Assembly: GCF_018991925.1 (NCBI RefSeq)
Contig: NW_024737042.1
Span: 19,479,298 to 19,543,297 of the forward strand
DNA: 64,000 nt
Reading direction: 5' to 3'
DNA from: Homarus americanus
Taxonomy: Eukaryota; Arthropoda; Malacostraca; Decapoda; Nephropidae
The notes under the pieces are model-generated. The model was not told the DNA's origin. It saw nothing but the letters and a program-made list of their open reading frames with translations, and did not search any database. This document shows, piece by piece, positions 1-9,326 of the stretch. Both the position numbers and the translations under genes were made by a program. Every line of letters begins with the position of its first letter. Positions within the stretch are counted from its first letter, which is position 1.

Positions 1-187
1 CACTCGTCCATCACCCTATTTGTAAACCAGTTCCTTCCTATCTCCCTCCTAAACCCAAACTTATCAAACTTGAATCCGTTGCTCCGAGTCCTATCCTGCT
101 CGGATATTATAAGAACTTTATCTATATCACCTTTATTGATTCCTTTCACCCACTTGAATACTTCTATCACATTTCCCCGCACTGCTT
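1..187 (-). mobile_element. LINE-B (CR1-like) 3' fragment
   Basis: Read on the minus strand, this stretch encodes the C-terminal tail of the LINE-B ORF2 protein, after the reverse transcriptase core. It matches the end of the better copy at 33955-37936, including segments equivalent to FKWVKGINKGD and NGFKLDKFRF. Similarity stops near 187 at the bases for the CR1-style arginine-rich segment, and the left side runs off the window. It is a dead fragment with no promoter or catalytic domain. Confidence 0.8.
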
Positions 188-562
188 GTTCCTTATGCCT
201 CGAGTTGTTGACACCGCTTAAGCGTTTCCTTAGTCATAGTGACCACCATTTTGTTCTCACATTATGTTGTTCCTGAATTTTTTGCTTATAATTCATATAA
301 TTCTCATTTAATTTTGCTTTCACGTTAATTTTCCCATATTTCCATACATTATTTCGGGGAAGACATTGTACAGCGAGATAGTTATTTGTACTGTACTGCA
401 TTCTCTCCAGTCTGTATATACTGGTATATTTATGGTATTTATAAACTTTTTTTTTGTTAATGTAATTATCGTATTATTTATCTGTTTGCACGTTGACTCC
501 GATTAAAAATAAATTTTATTATTGTTTATAAGAATAATGATATATCGGTATGGCATGTTTCG
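188..562. other. No gene seen
   Basis: AT-rich sequence with short T runs. I see no coding potential, terminal repeats or similarity to other parts of the window. Confidence 0.5.
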
Positions 563-581
563 CTCGCGCGCGCGTGTGTGT

Positions 582-618
<37 letters not shown>
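563..618. repeat. (CG)/(TG)n microsatellite
   Basis: A short CG run passes into a nearly pure TG dinucleotide array interrupted by one TA step. The Thr-His repeat peptide readable on the minus strand is a product of the repeat. Confidence 0.9.
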
Positions 619-619
<1 letters not shown>

Positions 620-1154
620 TACATATCAGTTTATTCTGTATATCTATCATGTTATAAGTTACACCACAGGAGAACCCAGATAAATCTCTACAGTAGTATT
701 GCTTATCGTGTCTTCTATTATTCCACCACTGAAGAAGGCAGAGAAATCTTTTCCCCTTAATGTTGCGTATCGTGATGGCTGCGAGAGATAAATTAGCCCC
801 ATAACACATATTGATGGGTGGGCCGCCCCCTCGCCCAGGTGACTGCCCTCACATCGCTTCTACATGACCTCCTATGTCTCAGTGCTGGGGTGAGGAGGAA
901 GGAGGGAGGGAGAAAGGAATATTAGACTCAGTAACCAGTGCGCATACCTACAAGTGCGAAAACGTACTGTATCCACATGTATACGTATCTCTGCACTGCG
1001 CACCACGGCTTCACCCCACTAGTTTGTGATGAGGGTGTCGGTGGGTACAGAGGCGGGTTGTTTATTTTTCAAATTTTTTTTTAGTTTAACAATTTTATTG
1101 GCAAAGCTTGTAGTACAGTTTGCCTATTCTGAGTAATTCAGTCAGGTCTTGACA
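619..1154. other. No gene seen
   Basis: Unique-looking sequence with a purine-rich GGA/AGG patch near 890-915. No open frame or repeat family recognised. Confidence 0.45.
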
Positions 1155-1335
1155 CTGAGGGTGGTATCACTTCTCACTGCCATGCAGGACAGAGGTTCAT
1201 ACACAAAAAAGTACATCATATTCATTAACAGCTATATACTGTATGTATAGAGGTCAGATTCCTATGGGTAATGTCACTGTTCACTGTCATGCAGGACAGA
1301 GGATCGTACACAATGAGATGCATCATATCTGGTTG
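1155..1335. repeat. Dispersed ~90-bp repeat, two tandem copies
   Basis: Two adjacent copies share the core CTGCCATGCAGGACAGAGG (second copy CTGTCATGCAGG...), each followed by a TACACA...CATCATAT segment. A third copy lies at 4261-4400, immediately beyond the TA array that follows PLE-1. The repeat therefore brackets the Penelope-like elements. Its family is unknown. It may be part of the 3' coding or UTR sequence of an older Penelope-like copy or an unrelated repeat. Confidence 0.6.
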
Positions 1336-1337
1336 AA

Positions 1338-1472
1338 GCTAGTTTAATTAAAGAATTAAAATCAATAAACCTTAGTGATGGTCAGTTCAAAACTGATAAT
1401 ATGTTAAATAAATTTATTTGTCAGTGGCCCAAGGTTAAAAATGCTTTGAAAACCTTTGATCTAGATGTATGA
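1338..1472 (+). pseudogene. PLE-0: C-terminal end of a Penelope-like GIY-YIG domain
   Basis: A 45-codon open stretch ends at a TGA. It begins ASLIKELKSINLSDGQFK and continues to an IC motif, matching the same spacing (SSLIK...NLS.G..K.DN...IC) at the end of the PLE-1 protein. This marks it as the extreme C-terminus of a second, diverged Penelope-like element whose upstream coding part is absent. It has no start codon and is not a gene by itself. Its position directly upstream of a hammerhead-like motif repeats the order seen at the 3' end of PLE-1, which supports the reading. The assignment rests on similarity to PLE-1 within this window. Confidence 0.65.
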
Positions 1473-1660
1473 TACTTATTTAGTGGGTCCCTTATTTTTG
1501 ACCTGACCTGACTAGTCACGTCACCCCCTTCTCTTAAGCCCCTCTACGTGTGTGTTGGTGTTGGTGTAGGGATTAGTGGATGACATCATTATGACCTGAC
1601 CTCATATTTAATAAGGTCACCCTGTATATTTAAGCCTGTCTCTGTCCATGTAATCCAGTT

Positions 1661-1699
1661 GCCTCTGAAAATGTCTTGAATAAAGACGAAAGCTAAGGT
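1661..1699 (+). ncRNA. Hammerhead-ribozyme-like motif of PLE-0
   Basis: Core CTGAAAA at 1665-1671 and GAAA at 1688-1691. Stem II is GTCTT (1673-1677) with AAGAC (1683-1687). Stem III is the minimal palindrome AGCT (1691-1694). Stem I pairs GCCT (1661-1664) with AGGT (1696-1699), one pair being a G-T wobble. The expected cleavage point follows A1695. Two departures from the consensus weaken it: G8 of CTGANGA is A, and one extra T precedes stem II. The PLE-1 motif shares the extra T but has the normal G8. Activity of this copy is doubtful. Confidence 0.5.
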
Positions 1700-1774
1700 G
1701 CTCCGTTGTTTCCTTTTTCCCGTGTGAATTTATCAAGATTTATCTTATCCACGTTTTCATTGTGGATCTACATG

Positions 1775-1776
<2 letters not shown>

Positions 1777-1848
<72 letters not shown>
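1777..1848. repeat. (TA)n microsatellite
   Basis: Uninterrupted AT dinucleotides between PLE-0 and PLE-1. The next bases, GCAAGTAAATCACTGT, recur at both inner edges of the TA arrays around 44.8-45.1 kb. Confidence 0.95.
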
Positions 1849-1851
<3 letters not shown>

Positions 1852-1928
1852 AGTAAATCACTGTAGGTGCGCGTGATGGCCCATAAGACAAAAAAAAGAA
1901 GACCATACCGAGTTATTGGAAAAAGTTC

Positions 1929-3966
1929 ATGTTGGACTACTGTTTTGATAACCTGAGACGTGAGCGTTCTGATCTTCAAGCCAAGATAGACCACAAATTG
2001 GCACTCCTTATTAGAAATAGTGATTGGACTAAGGATGCCAATCACAACTGTGTAGTGAATCTCTCCTCTAAACAACTAGACAATGATACCTTGTGTGCCC
2101 TCGGCTATGGTTTAAGTTTTGATGGTTCTAACAAGGGAGTCGACAGTGTTGACATAGCCAGAGCATTTTGCAATTTGGAGAAATTCAGTAATTTGACAAG
2201 TGAAGAAGTGAACATGTGTAAAGGTGTTGTGTATGCATCTATGTCCAAGCCTTGTGTTCCAAACTGTCCAGAAAGATTCACCAAAGCAATCCAAGCCCTT
2301 AAGAAAAATAAGGATCTACATGTCACTAAAGCAGATAAAGCCAACACAGTAGTGATTTTAAACAAAGATGACTATATCTCTAAAATGAATGACCTTTTAT
2401 GTGATACTACAACATATTCTAAACTCATAAATAATCCTCTCAACACTGTCAACACCCAGTTCAACAAAAAACTGAAGTCCCTATTGAGAGGCAAAGCTAC
2501 TCTCATTAAACATCTTACTTCAACGTCCCCTCCACTGCCATACATGTACGGTGTAATCAAGACCCACAAGCCCAATAACCCAGCAAGACCCATCATTAGC
2601 TCAGTTGGGTCAATCTCTTATAAACTATCTAAATGGTTAGTTTCTTTACTAAATCCCCTAGTTGGCAACATTTCTAACTCCAATATCAAGAATAATATGG
2701 ATCTGGTTGATAAACTCAATAACTTACACATTAATCATGATTTTAAACTGGTCAGCTTTGATGTAACGTCACTCTTTACAAAGGTCCCAGTTGATGATTT
2801 ACTAGAGTTCCTCATAGATTCCCTGGATAACATTTCACTGCCCGTCTCGAAAGACGACTTCATCGAACTCATCAAACTATGTATTAAGGATTGCAAATTC
2901 GAATTCAATGGGAATATTATGCTCAAAAATTTGGTATGGCAATGGGTAATCCACTCTCACCTGTATTAAGCAACCTATATATGGAATTCTTTGAAAAGAA
3001 ACTATTAAGTAATATTTTACCACCTTCAGCAGTCTGGTTTAGATATGTTGATGATGTATTATGTCTCTGGCCATGTAATGAGGACCTAAAAGCTTTCCTA
3101 CCACAACTTAACAACTTAGCCCCCTCGATCAAATTCACTGTGGAATTAGAGCAAGACTGTAAATTGCCATTCCTAGACTGTCTGATACACAGAATAGGTA
3201 ACACTTTTAAGTTCAGTATTTATAGAAAACCAACTAATGTGTGTTCATACATTCATTATTATTCTGCCCACCATAATAAAGTCAAACAGTCAGTATTTTC
3301 AACAATGTTTTTACGTGCCTTGAGAATTTGCAGTCCGGAATTCATCGATGAGGAATACAAATATATATATAATATTGGCTCAAACCTTAAATACCCTAGA
3401 TCTTTCATAGACAAATGCTTAAACATTACTAAGAAAACTTTTTATAGAACTGACCCCAAGCCCACCCATGACCATAAGAATATCTTAATATTACCATTTC
3501 ACAAAAATTTCTCACACATTCCTGCACAGCTAAAAACCTGGAACGTCAATGTGGCATTTAAAAACTCATGCACTGTTAAACAAATGTTAATCAAGAACTC
3601 CCCAACAACACAATTGGTTGCATTTATAAAGTTCCTTGCAAGGAATGTAATATGTTTTACTTAGGCCAGACAGGTAAAGATCTTGCAACTAGAATTAAAC
3701 AACACAAATACAGTGTTAGGACAGGCCAGGAATCCAATGCTCTGTTTGTTCATTTGAGGGATAACAAGCATTGCATTGACTGGGATAATGCCTCCTCAAT
3801 ATTACCATGTAAGTCAATTGACAGTAGGAACATCATAGAATCTAGTCTTATTAAACATACCGAAGCATTCAACATGAATTTGAGTAACGGCATGTACAAG
3901 CTGGACAATTTTGTAATTAAGAAGATTTGTGATCAGGTGAGAAGGCCGGGTCACTTGACCATCTGA
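1929..3966 (+). pseudogene. Penelope-like reverse transcriptase and GIY-YIG endonuclease, frameshifted
   Basis: The coding region passes through three frames. The first segment, from ATG 1929 to about 2930, is a 346-codon frame containing the RT fingers (MYGVIKTHKP, NPARPIISS) and motif A (LVSFDVTSLFTKVP). The second, from about 2930 to 3610, has motif B (KFGMAMGNPLSPVLSN), the catalytic YVDD in WFRYVDDVLCLWP, and a LPFLDCLI segment. The third, about 3615 to the stop at 3966, reads GCIYKVPCKEC then MFYLGQTG, the paired motifs of a GIY-YIG nuclease. The KTHKP and FDVTSLFT motifs and the order RT then GIY-YIG are diagnostic of Penelope-like elements. The combined length, about 680 codons, is near the lower end for the family, so the N-terminus may be shortened. 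Frame breaks near 2930 and 3612 inactivate it, unless they are sequencing errors. Confidence 0.88.
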
Positions 3967-4101
3967 CCTGACCACCAACCGTTGTGTGCTATTTAAAGAT
4001 TAGTAGGGTCATTACCTAATACCTGACCATTGTGGACCTGGTCTCACCCTCCTCTGTATATATACACCTTGATTTGTATTACTCTCTCTAGTCTGTACTC
4101 A

Positions 4102-4136
4102 CCCCTGAAGATGTGAATTACACGAAAGCGCTTGGG
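4102..4136 (+). ncRNA. Hammerhead-ribozyme-like motif of PLE-1
   Basis: Core CTGAAGA (4105-4111) fits the CTGANGA consensus and GAAA lies at 4124-4127. Stem II pairs GTG (4113-4115) with CAC (4121-4123). Stem III is the self-complementary AGCGCT (4127-4132). Stem I pairs CCC (4102-4104) with GGG (4134-4136). Cleavage would fall after T4133. Short palindromic stem III is known in Penelope-like hammerheads, which are thought to act as dimers. One extra T before stem II departs from the textbook form. An identical motif exists on the minus strand at 44936-44970. Confidence 0.68.
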
Positions 4137-4170
4137 AACTTCGTGTTTTCTTCTTTCCTTGTGGTTATCA

Positions 4171-4172
<2 letters not shown>

Positions 4173-4260
<88 letters not shown>
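4173..4260. repeat. (TA)n microsatellite at PLE-1 3' end
   Basis: Pure AT dinucleotides directly after the terminal GTTATCAGC of PLE-1. Both ends of PLE-1 thus abut TA arrays. Confidence 0.95.
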
Positions 4261-4263
<3 letters not shown>

Positions 4264-4400
4264 AGATTCATGTGGGTAATGTCACTCTTCACTGCCATGC
4301 AGGACAGAGGTTCGTACACAAAGAAAGAAATACATCATATTCATTAGCAGTACCTATAGGTCAGTGGTTCATATACATTGGAGTCATATTCTAATTGAAG
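4261..4400. repeat. Third copy of the ~90-bp dispersed repeat
   Basis: Carries the core CTGCCATGCAGGACAGAGG followed by TACACAAAG and CATCATATTCATTAGCAG. Its closest relative is the first copy at 1155-1250, which also has CATCATATTCATTA. Confidence 0.7.
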
Positions 4401-4477
4401 ACTAATCAGTGTGGGCTAGCAAATTTGGGATAAACAGCAAGAATGTCCTCAGGCACCCCCGATTCAATATAGTAATT

Positions 4478-5000
4478 TCATAGTTCAAGATACAATAAGT
4501 CAGGTGGCCTGAAGTCTTTGACAGTGTCACATTCAATAATATAGTGTTCAAGTGTATGCTTTAGAGGTTTATCACAAAGTTTACATGCTGAGTGTTCCGG
4601 TATGGATACATTGTCTGGTTCTGTCCTTATGCTGGCCATACCGGTACCTCTTGTCACAAAATTTGTCATATTTACTAATGCTACAACTGCCAGGTCTCTC
4701 TGCATATCTCACTTCTTCTAGATCAGAGTTCATGATTCTGACTTGAATGTTTTTAATTACAGCATTGGACAGGCCAAGGTCACGGTCAACATTTTTTTTC
4801 TTACATGTCTCATTGGCCAGTCTCTCAGCACGGTCATGATACCTGAATCCAACATGGGACGGAATCCACACAAATTCGATACGAAAGTTGTTCTCAGTGG
4901 CAGTTATCACATTCCTTTTAATATCACATACAACTTTAGACATAGAGCCTGACGGGCTGTTCATTGATTTCAAAGCACTTTGAGAGTCACAGAATATCAC
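4478..5000 (-). pseudogene. LINE RNase H domain with terminal zinc-knuckle-like motif
   Basis: The minus strand from 5000 reads FCDSQSALKSM and VWIPSHVGFRYHDRAERLA. These are the RNase H motifs of non-LTR retrotransposon polyproteins: a catalytic aspartate in CDSQSAL and the conserved IPSHVG...A segment. After a frame change near 4600 the reading continues to CKLCDKPLKHTLEHYIIEC, the Cys/His motif usual after such RNase H domains. The RT part is missing on the 5' side, where the sequence runs into a CA repeat near 5153. RNase H is typical of I, R1 and some Jockey-like clades. This fragment belongs to none of the LINE-A, B or C families of this window, and the exact clade cannot be called. Confidence 0.75.
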
Positions 5001-5074
5001 CCCACCTCCATTTTCTTATTTTTCACATCCCATTCAGTCCGGCTGGTCTGAATTTCAAGTATGTCCTCAGTGGA

Positions 5075-5087
5075 GCACACATACACA

Positions 5088-5153
<66 letters not shown>
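5075..5153. repeat. (CA)n microsatellite
   Basis: CA dinucleotides with a few TA interruptions. Open frames of His-Thr repeats on both strands are artefacts. Confidence 0.93.
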
Positions 5154-5154
<1 letters not shown>

Positions 5155-5700
5155 CTTTACAAACAAACCATTACATGAACATACTGTACATGCACAGACA
5201 CTCACACACAAACACATATATATTACAATCACACATTCACATACACATCACTCCTCTCTCACCCATCCTGGGAGGTGGGGAATGGTGCCATCCGTCAGGG
5301 ACAGCGGAAGGTGCCAAGAACCACCGACTGGGAAGGGTGTGGATTCCTTTCCCATCTCTCTTTTCCTTCACCTATCACCTTCTTCACCTCACACTCTTCC
5401 CTAGCCACCATCCCCACACATCACCTCACACCCATTCCTTCCCCACCATCCCTTCCCATCATCACATCACCTCACCCCTCACAAATCTTACCACCTCTGT
5501 CGCCCATCATTCTGTCCCTTTTGTCAAGGGTTTAACTTCCTTAGTTACCTCTGTTAGATATTTTTAACTGATTTATGCTGCATCATTAGGTTCCACTTTG
5601 ACTCTGACTCATATAAAATTCATGGGCCAAGTTACAAAACGGCACTGAAGTAACAGCGGTGGGGTAAGGTGACATACAAGCCACACGGCATCGGCATGTC
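5154..5700. other. Pyrimidine-rich stretch, no gene
   Basis: Contains more CACA motifs and a long C/T-rich segment at about 5340-5510 with repeated CATCACCTCACCC-like words. No protein similarity seen. Confidence 0.5.
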
Positions 5701-6506
5701 ACACACACACACACAGCTCACAGCCCTTCACAGCTCAGAGCCTCACATAGCTCACCGACTCCCACAGCTCACCACCACATACAGTTCACCACCACATAGA
5801 GCTCTCCGCCCTTCACAGTTCACCGCCTCCCACAGCTCACCACCACATACAGCTCACCGCCTCACACAGCTCACCGCCAACCACAGCTCACCGCCTCCCA
5901 CAGCTCACCGCCTCACGCAGATCACCGCCTCACGCAGCTCACCACCTCGCGCAGCTCGCTGCCTCACGCAGCTAACCACCTCACGCAGCTGCCTGTCTTG
6001 GCCACAGCTCACTGCCTCACACAGTTCATCATTCACACAACCACTGCCCCACACACCACCACACCACACTCACTGCCCCACAGAGCCACCCGCCTCACAC
6101 AGCTCAACGCCCCACACAGTTCACTGTCTCACCAAGACAGCCTGCTGCCCTCACACAGCCTCACCGCCTCACGAAGTTCACCACCTCACACAGCCCACCG
6201 CCTCATACAGCCTCACCACCTCACACACAGTTGTCCGCTCCCACAGAGCTAGTTGCCTCACACAGCTCACTGCCTCACACAGCTCACTGCCTCACACAGC
6301 TCACTGCCTCACACAGCTCACCGCCTCACACAGCTCACTGCCTCACACAGCTCACCACATCTCTCAGCTCACCGCCTCACACAGCTCACCGCCTCACACA
6401 ACTCACCACCTCACACAGCTCACCGCCAACCGCCAACACACAGTTCATCACCATATACAGCTCACCGCCACAGAGCTCACTGCCTCTCACAGCTCACCCC
6501 CACGCA
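5701..6506. repeat. 17-bp minisatellite (CACAGCTCACCGCCTCA)
   Basis: Tandem array of a roughly 17-bp unit with many single-base variants, cleanest at 6245-6420. The left part is less regular. Because 17 is not a multiple of three, all three plus frames stay open in places and give His/Ser/Thr/Pro-rich products that are not genes. The array runs into an assembly gap. Confidence 0.88.
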
Positions 6507-6606
6507 NNNNNNNNNNNNNNNNNNNNNNNNNNNNNNNNNNNNNNNNNNNNNNNNNNNNNNNNNNNNNNNNNNNNNNNNNNNNNNNNNNNNNNNNNNNNNN
6601 NNNNNN
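6507..6606. other. Assembly gap (100 N)
   Basis: Exactly 100 N, a conventional placeholder. It follows the 17-bp minisatellite, so the true array length is unknown. Confidence 0.98.
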
Positions 6607-6858
6607 CCCCGCCCCATCACCTCGCCCCTCCCTCACCTATCATATCACCCCTCCTATCACCTCACCTATCTCTCCATTACTCAAGACCTGTTAAGCGAGG
6701 AACAGCAGCCTCCGACGAGGTGACCAATGGTAGTGTTGAAGTGTTTTTACAGTTTTGTATTCGTGTATTACCGGAAGAGCCTTGTAAACCATTTTTCAGT
6801 GTTGTTCCTTGATTAACCAGCGACAGGTGGGAGTTGAGGTGTAACATACAAGATCATG

Positions 6859-6926
6859 TGTGTGTGTGTGTGTGTGTGTTCGTGTGTGTGTGTGTGTGTA
6901 TGTGTGTGTGTGTTTATGTGTGTGTA
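6859..6926. repeat. (TG)n microsatellite
   Basis: TG repeat with a few interruptions, placed directly beside the TAA tail of LINE-A copy 1. A similar TG array at 7673-7734 abuts LINE-A copy 2. Confidence 0.9.
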
Positions 6927-7672
6927 ATAATAATAATAATAATAATAAACGGTTTATTTATAGAGTTGCAGCCGGTGGCTGAAAATATACAAACTTACAT
7001 GTGATTTAGACATAATTATATACGTTCAATACATTTACAGGGCTCTACAGTACATAAATCAGGAGCTATTTATTATTTTAACAAGAGATGGGATGGTGCT
7101 ATTCTTATACCTATCGGTGCAGGCTCTTATGGACTGAATTTTGTTGAAATGGGGGACTGCGCGAGGTGGGCGGGGTATTGCAGGTGGTAGTAGGTGGCGA
7201 TGACGAGGAGAGTGCAGTAGTCCACTACCAAACCTTGCTAGTGAGTGGTGGAGGAGGTCACTCAGGGATGGCATTTCCAGGGCGGAGAGAGCGTTGCTGT
7301 AGCCGTAGTAGTCTGCGCCGAGCATGATTCTGCAGGCCCTCTTCTGTACCTTCTCTAGCTGACGTTGTTGGGTAGAGTTGAGAGAAGACGACCAGGCTGG
7401 TGACGCATACGTTAATTTTGGGAGTATAAATGCGTTGTAGATAGTACTCAGCTCTGGCGTGGGTGCCCCAAGTGACCTGAGTCGTCGTAGCATGTAGAGT
7501 TGGTACGAGGCTGCATTGATAGTGTTGTTTACATGGGCCTTCCAGTCCAGTTTGTGGTGTATAGTTACACCCAGGAGTTTAGCAGACTGCACTAATTGGA
7601 GAGGATGGGCACCCACTGTAACTGCTGGAGCTTGCACTGGAGTGGTGGCAGTGTTGATGTGCATGACTACGG
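6927..7672 (-). mobile_element. LINE-A copy 1, 3' part
   Basis: Minus-strand non-LTR retrotransposon. Its 3' end is the TAA repeat at 6927-6948 next to AACGGTTTATT, the same end seen in copies at 7735, 9069, 20595 and 62055. The coding part (about 7059-7670, minus) covers the region after the RT catalytic core: LLGVTIHHKLDWKAHV, LPKLTYASPAWSSSL and VQKRACRIMLG. The 5' side ends at a TG array, so the RT core is missing. The motif set is that of Jockey/CR1-superfamily LINEs, and the clade was not resolved. Confidence 0.82.
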
Positions 7673-7734
7673 TATATGTGTGCATGTGTGTGTGTGTGTG
7701 TATGTGTTTGTGTGCGTGTGTGTGTGTGTGTGTA
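7673..7734. repeat. (TG)n microsatellite
   Basis: TG array between LINE-A copies 1 and 2. Confidence 0.9.
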
Positions 7735-9066
7735 ATAATAATGAAAATAATAATAATTAACGGTTTATTGAAAGAACATGGCAGCCAGAAGGCTGAAAAT
7801 ATACAGTTACATAATTGGGGAATGGGTCTCTTGATTGACAAATAATATACAAGTAACATAAGGGATACAAATATGATGTCTAATAACTAGGTGGGGAGAA
7901 GGTCATACTACAGGGCATTTCAACATTGTGACAGTGCATAAAGGTAAGATAAACTTGGAGTGAATACAATGGTTGATTACAAGTTGTTGATAATTTTTAC
8001 AATGGTTGGGACTGGGCTGTTCTTATAGCGATCAGTACGTGCTCGTATGGGCTGGATGCGGTTGTGGTGTCGAACAGCAATTTGCGGACAAGGGATCTCG
8101 GGTGGTAGTAGGAGCCGGTATCGAGGATGGTGCAGAAGCTTCTCACCAAATTTGCAGATGAGGTCGTGGTGATGGTCAAAGTGAGCCGCCAGTGTCAGTG
8201 TGTTGAGCGCTTCTTGAGATGTGGAATAGGAAGGGGGAAGAATAATCTTAAATGCCGTTCTTTGTCCCCTTTTCTAGGTGTTCACGTTATGTGGCATTCA
8301 GGGAGGAAGACCAGGCAGGGGAGGCATAGGTGAGCTTGGGAAGTACGAATGGTGAGTAAACATTGAGGAGCTCGGCCTCAGGAACGCAGAGTGACTTGAG
8401 TCGGCGGAGGAGGTGGAGATGAAAACTGGAGGATTTGATAACTTAACGGTCGTGTGTTATAAAATTTAGTTTGTTATCAATAGTGACAACAAGGAGCTTA
8501 GAGGAGTCTACAACCTGTTGCCTTGGGGACGCCACGGGTGAGTGACTGAAAAGTGTAGACAGCCCCTCGGAAGAGTACGGCTTGGCTCGATCACTATGGA
8601 GGTCTGTAAGCCATGGTATAAGATTTCTTCGAAACCCGAGGTCGATAACTTTGTTTACTATTAAATTGTAGTCGACTCGGTCAAAAGCTTTGGTGAAGTC
8701 AATGAAGGCGAAAGTCACAGACGTTTTCCGTTTTTTTAGTTGGCGGTATATGTAGTCAAGAAAGCTGACAGGAGAAAATTGAGTGGTGGAGGAAGTTTTC
8801 ATATTGCCAAATTGCTGAGGATCTATGGCGCCTGCAATATCAGCATAAGCCCAGTGAAAACGAAACTTTCACAGATTAAGGTGGGTATTGGGATGATTGC
8901 AATGGGTCGTAGCTCATTTAAGGATTGTGGGCTGGTTAACTTTGGCACTGGTGAGACATATGAGGTCTTCCAGTCAGCTGGGCATCTTTCTTGGCTGAGG
9001 GAAGCATTGATGATGGAGTAGAGGGGCTTAGCTAGTTCCGGGGAGAACGCCTTGTAGAGTTTCATT
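7735..9066 (-). mobile_element. LINE-A copy 2, RT with internal deletion
   Basis: The 3' end is TAATAATAATGAAAATAATAA plus AACGGTTTATT at 7735. Minus-strand coding pieces include motif A (AFIDFTKAFDRVDYN, near 8690), an upstream CPADWKTSYVSPVPK segment (near 8960) and the post-RT region. At about 8517 the reading passes directly from PVASPR into QQVVDSSKLL. Compared with LINE-A copy 5 (53969-56345), roughly 280 bp carrying the YVDD catalytic motif are missing, and the frame is kept across the join. From 8700 to 9010 it is almost identical to copy 5. The 5' end is cut by the TAA tail of copy 3 at 9069. Confidence 0.85.
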
Positions 9067-9326
9067 GGTAATAATAATAATAATAATAATTAACGGTTTA
9101 TTGAAAGAGCCTGGCAGCCAGAAGCCTGAAAATATACAGTTACATATTTGGGGAATGGGTTTTGAATTACAAATAATATACAAGTAACATAAGTGATACA
9201 AATAAGATATATAATAACTAGATGGGGAAAAGCTCAAACTACAGTTCATTTCAACATAGTGACAGTGCAAGGAGTAGTGTTTACTGGGAGTGAATACACT
9301 GGTTTATTGCAAGTTATTGATAATTT

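Larger units (their letters stand above)
1338..1776 (+). mobile_element. PLE-0: 3' remnant of a Penelope-like element
   Basis: Consists of the coding remnant at 1338-1472, a GACCTGACCTGAC-rich 3' untranslated segment, a hammerhead-like motif at 1661-1699, and a junction with the TA array at 1777. PLE-1 has the same order at 3820-4260: coding end, TGACCTGACC motif, hammerhead, TA array. PLE-0 and PLE-1 thus lie in tandem, same strand, separated by the first TA array. Tandem partial copies are a known arrangement for Penelope-like elements. Confidence 0.6.
1849..4172 (+). mobile_element. PLE-1: Penelope-like element, near complete
   Basis: A single-orientation element bounded by TA arrays at 1777-1848 and 4173-4260. 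It contains a reverse transcriptase plus GIY-YIG endonuclease coding region (1929-3966, two frameshifts), a 3' untranslated part and a hammerhead-like motif at 4102-4136. Its ends, GCAAGTAAATCACTGT on the left and GTGGTTATCAGCATATA on the right, both occur again in the remnant at 44.8-45.1 kb, which defines them as family-specific ends. Penelope-like elements are retroelements that prime on cut DNA using a GIY-YIG nuclease. This copy is inactive as read. Confidence 0.85.

Noticed and set aside
5701..6720. His/Ser/Thr/Pro-rich frames of up to 341 codons
   Set aside because: Translation of the 17-bp minisatellite, and the longest ones run through the N gap.
7516..7845. Plus-strand frame with a Cys/Val run
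   Set aside because: Antisense of LINE-A coding sequence running into a TG array.
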